NCBI GenBank assembly: GCA_016794505.1
Contig: JAEUJZ010000037.1
Coordinates: 330,220 to 394,219 of the forward strand
DNA: 64,000 nt
Source: Myxococcales bacterium
Lineage (GTDB): Bacteria > Myxococcota_A > Polyangia > Palsa-1104 > JAEUJZ01
Direction of reading: 5' to 3'
Part shown: piece after piece, positions 59,127 to 64,000 of the stretch
How positions within the stretch are numbered: position 1 is the first letter of the stretch
Layout of the letters: every line of letters begins with the position of its first letter
Position numbers and translations under genes: made by a program
The notes under the pieces: generated by a model
What the model was told of the DNA's origin: nothing
Seen by the model: only the letters and a program-made list of their open reading frames with translations
The model's database searches: none

Positions 59127-61594
59127 AGGCGATATTGCTTGCGCAGCGCAGCGTCGAGCTCGATCAGCATCTGCTCGCCTTTGTACGTGCCCAGCGGGTG
59201 ATCGGTATAGAACCCGCCCTCCTCGCAGAGGTCGCCCATGGGGTCGAGTGGCGCCCGCGGCACCTCGCCTCCGGGGCGGCAGACGCCGTCGAGGAACACC
59301 AGCACCGCCTTGGGCAGCCGTCGCGCCGAATCGGGGTTTGACATGAAGCCGTGGATCAAGCTGCCGATCTGCCGTCCCAGATCCTCGGGGGCCATGCCAT
59401 AGCCGTGCCCGAAATAGATCACCGGATAGCGCACGCTGGCGTTCGCCGCATCGAAGTAGCCCGGCGGCAGCACGATGCTGTAAGGCGTGCTGCGCCCGTT
59501 TTTCTGCACGAACATCTGCGGCTTGGGCAGAAGCCGCGGGTCGTCGGCCGACTGCAGGCTGGTGTCGCCGTCAGGCCAGCGCGAAAGCAGAAAGCCAAAC
59601 AAGCTGACCGCGCGATGCACCACCTGCGCCACCGAGCCCGCGTGCCGTCCGTCGCCGCTTGCCGCCGCCTCGCTGTCGGACAGCTCGGGGTTGCCATAGC
59701 GCACAAAGACATACGAGCCCTGGTTGGCCCACGGCACGCTCGCGGCGTCGAAGCGTGGCTCATCCGCCGGAGCGCGCCCCACCAGCGCCGGGAAGCCTGC
59801 GAACAGCCGCACGCTGTGCCGCAGGTTGGCTAGCTCGCCAAACAGCGCGCTGGTCGCGACGTGCGCGTTGAAAAAGTCGCGGATGCCCGCGTCGTAATAC
59901 AGCGCCTTGCCGGCAAACTTGCCGTGCGGCGGCGACAGCGCATCCGGCGTCATCAAGCTGCGCGGATCGTGGGCCAGCCAGCGAGCCAGCCCCGGAGACA
60001 CGTCGAAGCGCCCGTTGCCCTCGCCATGGTCAAAGCAGCCCGGCGTGCCGGTGTCGATCTCGCAGCCACTGCCGGTTACGCCGTCGAGCCCGCTGTCGGT
60101 GTACGGCTCGCCGCGATCGAAGCGGAAGTTGCTCTCGGTGCCGCCCGGATTCTTTAGATAGTGATAGTCATCGCCCGCCGGATCCGGGTTCTTCACTGGG
60201 TCATAGCCCGGCTCCATCGTCGAGGGAATGCCGTCGATGCCGACATCGCGGAACGGCTCGGTCGACTGCACCAAGACCGGCTCGCCAAAGTCGCGGCGTC
60301 CGTTGCCATTTACGTCGACGGCGAGCAGGATCTGCGTCGGATCGCGCTGCGTTTTTTGCGGGTCATAGACGCCGGGCTGGCTGTCGACCTCGCCGCCATC
60401 GCAAAAGGTGATGACGTCGTGGCTGCCCTCGCGGTTGAAGCGCCCGTCATAAAACGGCTTGGCCGTGGGGTCGCGATCTTTGCCTGCCAGCACGACCGGG
60501 CTCTGGCAGGCGGCCTCGGGCGTCTGCGACAGCGTCGAGGCCGGCACCCCCGGCGGCAGGTATGGATCCGCTGGGTTGTAGTACGCCCAGTTGCCCAGCG
60601 CCCGCACTAGATCGCGGTTCGCGCGCAGGTACAAGCTGCGGCGCAGCGTCAGCCCAATGCCCTCGCCGCGCTGGATCGGCATGGCGTCGAAGGTGCCGGT
60701 AATCTCGCCCTGACCGGCGAGCGGTGCGCGACTATTCGGACAGTTGGGATCGTTGTCTTCGCAGAAGCCGCCAAAGAAGAACTCGTGGATGAAGTTCTGC
60801 GCGTACGTCAGATCCGGGCCGGGGTCCGCGCCCATGACTCCCACCGCGTCGAACCAGTCGGGTCGACGGAAAAACTGCATCGACGAGCCGATACCGCCCA
60901 TCGACACGCCCCCGATCGCGCGATAGCTGTACCGCGGGGTCGAAGCAGGCTGGGTCGCCGCCATCGGCAGCGCCAAGGTCAGCGTCACCACATCGCCCAG
61001 CTCACCCGGCGCGGCAAGCGGCGCGATGCCATGTCCCGGCAGATGAAAGCGCACCTGCGCGCTGCGCAGCGACGGGCCAAAGCTGAGGTTTTCGACGGGA
61101 AGATAGCTCGTCGGAGCCTGCCCAAAGCGACCGACCACGACGGCGTGACGCTGGAAGCGCGCCAGATCGTCCGGGCTGATCATGCGGAACGGCGCATCCA
61201 GCGTCAGCGAGACGTCCAGCCCTCGCGGGCCGACAGGCTGCGCCAAGCGCAGACGCAGCGTCCGCGTAAGCGGCATCACCTGCAGGCTGGACAGACCGCT
61301 TGGTGGCTCGACGAACGACAGGCTGCCGCGCGGATCGGCCGGCTCGCCCTCGTGACGTGGCAGGCACAAGGTGGCGCGCTGGCCGCCCTCGGCTGTGACC
61401 TCGACGACGATCGGCTGCCTGGCAAGCCCGGCGATTGCAGGGCCACAGGCAGAAAGCGGCATGTCTTCTGCGGGAGGAGTCGACTCGTTCGGCCCGCAGG
61501 CCAAAAGCCAGGCAAAAGGCAGCACGGAACCAAGGGCGAGCATGGACCGGCGACCGGTCGCACCGTCGAACGTACGCAAACACAGGGGCAACAT
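59111..61594 (-). CDS. Putative lipoprotein esterase with permuted alpha/beta-hydrolase order
   Basis: An 827-residue probable lipoprotein (anchor LALGSVLPFAWLLAC). The nucleophile elbow GVSMGG (Ser231) lies in the first third. Asp/His-containing blocks follow (YYDAGIRDFFNAHV; GDGRHAGSVAQVVH). But the segment that normally precedes the nucleophile in esterase D-like proteins (YSIVLPPGYFD, PVIYFGHGYG and then VLVFLDG) is at the C-terminus, residues 695-827, so the order looks circularly permuted. Between them are Ca-loop-like stretches (DVNGNGRRDFGE; DRGEPYTDSGLDG). The start at 61594 is chosen to give basic residues before the anchor; 61543 is an alternative. The frame up to 61765 is rejected. 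Confidence 0.8.
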   Translation of the reverse strand: MLPLCLRTFDGATGRRSMLALGSVLPFAWLLACGPNESTPPAEDMPLSACGPAIAGLARQPIVVEVTAEGGQRATLCLPRHEGEPADPRGSLSFVEPPSGLSSLQVMPLTRTLRLRLAQPVGPRGLDVSLTLDAPFRMISPDDLARFQRHAVVVGRFGQAPTSYLPVENLSFGPSLRSAQVRFHLPGHGIAPLAAPGELGDVVTLTLALPMAATQPASTPRYSYRAIGGVSMGGIGSSMQFFRRPDWFDAVGVMGADPGPDLTYAQNFIHEFFFGGFCEDNDPNCPNSRAPLAGQGEITGTFDAMPIQRGEGIGLTLRRSLYLRANRDLVRALGNWAYYNPADPYLPPGVPASTLSQTPEAACQSPVVLAGKDRDPTAKPFYDGRFNREGSHDVITFCDGGEVDSQPGVYDPQKTQRDPTQILLAVDVNGNGRRDFGEPVLVQSTEPFRDVGIDGIPSTMEPGYDPVKNPDPAGDDYHYLKNPGGTESNFRFDRGEPYTDSGLDGVTGSGCEIDTGTPGCFDHGEGNGRFDVSPGLARWLAHDPRSLMTPDALSPPHGKFAGKALYYDAGIRDFFNAHVATSALFGELANLRHSVRLFAGFPALVGRAPADEPRFDAASVPWANQGSYVFVRYGNPELSDSEAAASGDGRHAGSVAQVVHRAVSLFGFLLSRWPDGDTSLQSADDPRLLPKPQMFVQKNGRSTPYSIVLPPGYFDAANASVRYPVIYFGHGYGMAPEDLGRQIGSLIHGFMSNPDSARRLPKAVLVFLDGVCRPGGEVPRAPLDPMGDLCEEGGFYTDHPLGTYKGEQMLIELDAALRKQYRLKEPQ

Positions 61595-61742
61595 GAAGGG
61601 CACAGTAACCACAAACGGAAGCCCACATGCAACGCCCGCGCGCGGGGCAGTGATATGCTGACAGGGCTCTGGCCTGGGGGTGCTGTGCGCTGAGCCTGCG
61701 ACGGTCTGCCCAGCCAAGCGGATGGGTCCATCGTACGCCGTC

Positions 61743-62360
61743 ATGCAGTCCGCACATCGCGCCACCTGGGCAGACGACTGGATCGGCCGGGTCGTCGGCA
61801 GCTATCGCTTGCTGCGCGTCTTGGGGACGGGCGGCATGGGCGTGGTGTTTCTCGCCGAGCATGTGCGGATGGGTCGCGTCTCGGCCGTCAAGATTCTGCA
61901 CCCCGAGCTGAAAACACGGCTGGAAGTCGCGCAGCGCCTGCAAGCCGAGGCGCGAGCCATGGGGCGACTGCGCCACTCAGGCATCGTCGCCATCCTCGAT
62001 CAGGACACGCTGCCCGACGGCACCGGCTTTCTGGTGATGGAGTATCTAGAGGGGCAGTCGCTGCGTCAGTTGATGCACAAGACCGGCGGCGCCCTCGGGT
62101 TAGAAGCCACGTTGCGCGTGCTGTACCAGTGCGCAACGGCCATGGCCGCAGCGCATGCAGCAGGCGTCATCCACCGCGATCTGTCGCCGGCCAACATCTT
62201 TTGCCTGCAGCCCGAGGCCACGGACGCGACCCCGTCCCTCCCCAGCATCGCGACCGTCAAGATCCTCGACTTCGGCCTAGCCCGCCTCTATTCCCCCGAA
62301 GGCGCCTCCAGCTCATCGCACAACACCACCCGCGACGGTGTAGTGTTGGGGACGCTATAA
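61743..62360 (+). pseudogene. Ser/Thr kinase gene truncated in its activation segment
   Basis: A 205-residue remnant. It contains the glycine loop GTGGMGVVFLAEH, AVKIL, VIHRDLSPANIF (with Ser instead of the usual Lys) and DFGLARLY. It then reads DGVVLGTL and stops at TAA, exactly where intact kinases continue as GTPxYMxPEQ. The C-lobe is absent, so it cannot fold as a whole kinase. A recombinase gene begins 33 bases later. The simplest explanation is insertion of an element into the conserved GTP-x-Y-M-x-PEQ codons. ATG 61743 is the probable start; 61722 is an alternative. Confidence 0.85.
62346..62360 (+). other. Probable left attachment junction (attL) of an inserted element
   Basis: Kinase homology (codons for LGT) ends at about 62356, and the following AT-rich sequence has no kinase coding. 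A serine integrase gene pair starts directly downstream. The exact crossover bases and right end lie outside what can be seen. Confidence 0.5.
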
Positions 62361-62369
62361 ATCAATACA

Positions 62370-62391
62370 ACGACCTCACTACGGAGGTCGT
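62370..62391 (+). promoter_or_regulatory. Hairpin masking the recombinase ribosome-binding site
   Basis: ACGACCTC (62370-62377) and GAGGTCGT (62384-62391) form a perfect 8-bp stem with a 6-base loop. GGAGG at 62383-62387 is the ribosome-binding site for the ATG at 62394 and is within the stem. It may repress translation or be a recombinase-binding palindrome. Confidence 0.55.
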
Positions 62392-62393
62392 AC

Positions 62394-62816
62394 ATGGCGT
62401 CAGAAAGACAGACAAAAGCAGTCGGGTACGTGCATCTAGCGACGGTGTGTGGGACGGATGGTTCGGCGCAGATCCAGCGACATAAGGATACCATCATTGC
62501 GTACCGCCGCGATTCGCGGTTATCATTAACGCATATGATTGTCGACATTGGGGGGCGGCAGGGGCGCGGGCGGGCGCTCGAGCTGCTGGCCATGGAACGG
62601 GCGGCTGTGCTCGTCGTGCCGAGCCTGGCGCAGCTTGCGCGGAAGACGGCGGAGCTTGCGCCGATGCTGGCGCACTACTTCAGCGCGCCGTCGCGCGTCG
62701 CGGACTTGATTGCCGTCGGGGAGGGCATCGACACACGCACGCCGCAGGGGCGTATCGCGATCGATGTCGTGTGTTGCGTGGCGCGATTCGAGACCGGGAG
62801 CGTCTACCATGCGTAA
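62394..62816 (+). CDS. Resolvase-like domain lacking catalytic residues
   Basis: A 140-residue protein that resembles only the N-terminal catalytic domain of serine recombinases: VGYVHLATVCG corresponds to VGYVRVSTDQQ of the next gene. The catalytic Ser is replaced by Ala16, and the later DRLTR is replaced by AQLAR (PSLAQLARK), so it is probably inactive. It ends where intact proteins have the long E helix, with no DNA-binding domain. Its stop overlaps the start of the intact recombinase gene by 8 bases, so they are translationally coupled. It may pair with or regulate the intact recombinase. Confidence 0.75.
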   Translation: MASERQTKAVGYVHLATVCGTDGSAQIQRHKDTIIAYRRDSRLSLTHMIVDIGGRQGRGRALELLAMERAAVLVVPSLAQLARKTAELAPMLAHYFSAPSRVADLIAVGEGIDTRTPQGRIAIDVVCCVARFETGSVYHA

Positions 62817-63801
62817 GCCCATGCAAGCGACGGCAGGCACGATGCCGCGACGGCTGCGCGCCGTCGGATACGTGCGAGTCAGCACCGACCAGCAAGCACA
62901 GGAGGGGGTCAGCCTCGATGCGCAGCAGGTTCGCATTCGTGCGCACTGCGTCAGTCAGGACCTCGACCTTGTCGACATTATCGTCGACGACGGATACTCG
63001 GCGAAGTCGCTGGAGCGGCCCGGCATCAAGCGGGCGCTCGACCTGCTGACGGCGAAGAAGGCGGATGCGATCGTCGTCGTGAAGCTGGACCGTCTGACGC
63101 GCAGCGTGAAGGATCTTGGGACGCTGCTCGATGGCTACTTCCGCGAGGGGTTGCCGTGGTCGCTGCTGTCGGTGAGCGACTCGATCGACACGCGATCGGC
63201 GGGCGGGAAGCTGCTGTTAAACGTGCTCATGTCCGTCGCACAGTGGGAACGCGAAGCCATCAGCGAGCGCACGCAGGAAGCGATGAACGAGCTGAAGCGC
63301 CGCGGCATCCGCACGGGTGGCGCCGCGTACGGCTGGCAGTGGTCGAAAGAGCCCGACGCGACGGGACGCAAGCAGCTGATCCCGCATCCACAAGAACAGG
63401 CCGCCGTCCGTCGGATCTGCGACTTGCACCGTCAGGGCCTCGGTATCCGCACGATCGCGCTGACTCTCGATCGCGAGGGCATCCCGGCGCGCAAGTCGCG
63501 CACCTGGGAGCCTCAGCGCCCGTCGATCTACCGCATCCTTGAGCGCGAGGGCCTGATCACGCTGCCCCGTCGCCCACCCGAGGACGAAGACGCAGGCCGG
63601 CGCGGTAAACGAAAGACCACGCGCGACAAGCCCACCGCGATCGAGCGCGCCCACGCCCTGCGCGCCGACGGTCTGAGCCTGCGCAAGATCGCCGAACAGC
63701 TACAGAAGGAACGCATCTTGCCCGCCCGCTGCGACGTGTGGCACGCGGCGAGCATCCTCGACCTGCTGCGGCAGCCGGTGCCCAGCAACTCCGAGCGCTA
63801 G
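62809..63801 (+). CDS. Serine site-specific recombinase
   Basis: A 330-residue serine recombinase. The catalytic domain has VGYVRVSTDQQ (Ser25), VVKLDRLTRSVKDLG with both catalytic Arg, and NVLMSVAQWEREAISERTQEAM (helix E). A Recombinase-type domain follows (GAAYGWQW; IPHPQEQAAVRRICDLHRQGLGIRTIALTLDREGIPARKSRTWEP). The C-terminus includes RAHALRADGLSLRKIAEQLQKE, a helix-turn-helix-like segment. No zinc-ribbon or coiled coil like that of large phage integrases is visible, so it is of the shorter group. ATG 62809 is in the overlap with the preceding gene. Confidence 0.93.
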   Translation: MRKPMQATAGTMPRRLRAVGYVRVSTDQQAQEGVSLDAQQVRIRAHCVSQDLDLVDIIVDDGYSAKSLERPGIKRALDLLTAKKADAIVVVKLDRLTRSVKDLGTLLDGYFREGLPWSLLSVSDSIDTRSAGGKLLLNVLMSVAQWEREAISERTQEAMNELKRRGIRTGGAAYGWQWSKEPDATGRKQLIPHPQEQAAVRRICDLHRQGLGIRTIALTLDREGIPARKSRTWEPQRPSIYRILEREGLITLPRRPPEDEDAGRRGKRKTTRDKPTAIERAHALRADGLSLRKIAEQLQKERILPARCDVWHAASILDLLRQPVPSNSER

Positions 63802-63868
63802 GCCCGCCTCGCTCGCTCTCCCGCCCTCCGTCTCTCCCGCCCTTCCGCAGCCACCGCTGATGCAGGTG

Positions 63869-63893
63869 CCCGGCAGTCTCAGCACTGGCCGGG
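63869..63893 (+). terminator. Imperfect hairpin downstream of the recombinase
   Basis: CCCGGCAGT (63869-63877) pairs with ACT plus GCCGGG (63884-63893) with one unpaired G. No strong T-tract follows, so it is only a possible terminator. The rest of 63802-64000 shows no gene. Confidence 0.35.
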
Positions 63894-64000
63894 CTGACGC
63901 CTTATTCTTCCTGCAGAGTGCTCCCCATCGCAACGGATTCGCTACCGTGGCGCTGGTTCAGGGCTCGTGTCCCAACATGTAGCCAAGACATGCTCAGCCG

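Noticed and set aside
60785..61693. 302-codon plus-strand frame opposite the esterase
   Set aside because: Antisense to a gene with a clear lipobox and GxSxG; Arg/Gln-rich without pattern.
1..64000. tRNA, rRNA and CRISPR arrays
   Set aside because: Intergenic regions were read on both strands; no cloverleaf-like or repeat-spacer pattern was evident by eye. A tRNAscan or CRISPR search could still find a missed one.
63802..64000. Continuation of the truncated kinase after the recombinase
   Set aside because: No GTPxYMxPEQ-like coding is visible in the remaining bases, so the right end of any element must lie beyond the window.

Overview
The window is GC-rich, densely coded bacterial DNA. The gene content points to a myxobacterium-like organism (Myxococcota): three Hanks-type Ser/Thr kinases, many lipoproteins with no recognised function, a PATAN/DnaJ-type protein, an ECF sigma factor with a FecR/TPR partner, and aerobic and light-related enzymes (superoxide dismutase, photolyase, carotenoid oxygenase). 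This assignment is an inference from gene content. I saw no rRNA, tRNA or CRISPR array.

Layout. 1-3.6 kb: TonB-dependent receptor and a lipoprotein. 3.6-9.7 kb (minus): a giant kinase/AAA/TPR regulator and a class II-type photolyase with an extra C-terminal domain. 10-15 kb (plus): superoxide dismutase, RNA cyclic phosphodiesterase, molybdopterin oxidoreductase and ACT-malic enzyme, closed by a strong bidirectional terminator. 15-20 kb: basic DNA-binding protein, RNA m5U methyltransferase, ECF sigma/FecR pair. 20-25 kb: universal stress protein, cytochrome c fusion, peroxiredoxin, TPR protein, membrane kinase. 25-30.4 kb (minus): a compact operon of glgA, a LysR regulator, a radical SAM/SPASM protein, a PpsR-type regulator and a membrane protein. 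31-36.4 kb (minus): a run of overlapping genes, dtd, two FadL-type porins, a lipoprotein and a beta-lactamase-fold hydrolase. 36.7-42 kb: di-haem lipoprotein, an uncharacterised protein with a possible 3' frameshift, an AT-richer DUF3592 gene, a PATAN/DnaJ protein. 42-47 kb (plus): UvrD-type helicase, YccF and a PHP-ATPase. 47-55.5 kb: ceramidase, 12-repeat NHL lipoprotein, and a FAD-oxidase/carotenoid-oxygenase fusion with a 12-bp tandem repeat in its leader. 55.5-61.6 kb: HExxE-motif lipoprotein, membrane protein, and an esterase whose fold elements are in circularly permuted order. 61.7-64 kb: a kinase gene cut off in its activation segment exactly where a serine-recombinase module begins.

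The most unusual items are (1) the oxidase-carotenoid dioxygenase fusion, (2) the putative integrative element in a kinase activation loop, carrying a catalytically defective recombinase domain next to an intact one, (3) the permuted esterase, (4) the photolyase with a degenerate nucleotide-binding tail, and (5) the helicase/YccF/PHP-ATPase cluster as a candidate defence or repair locus. All functional statements come from reading motifs and gene order; no searches were run.
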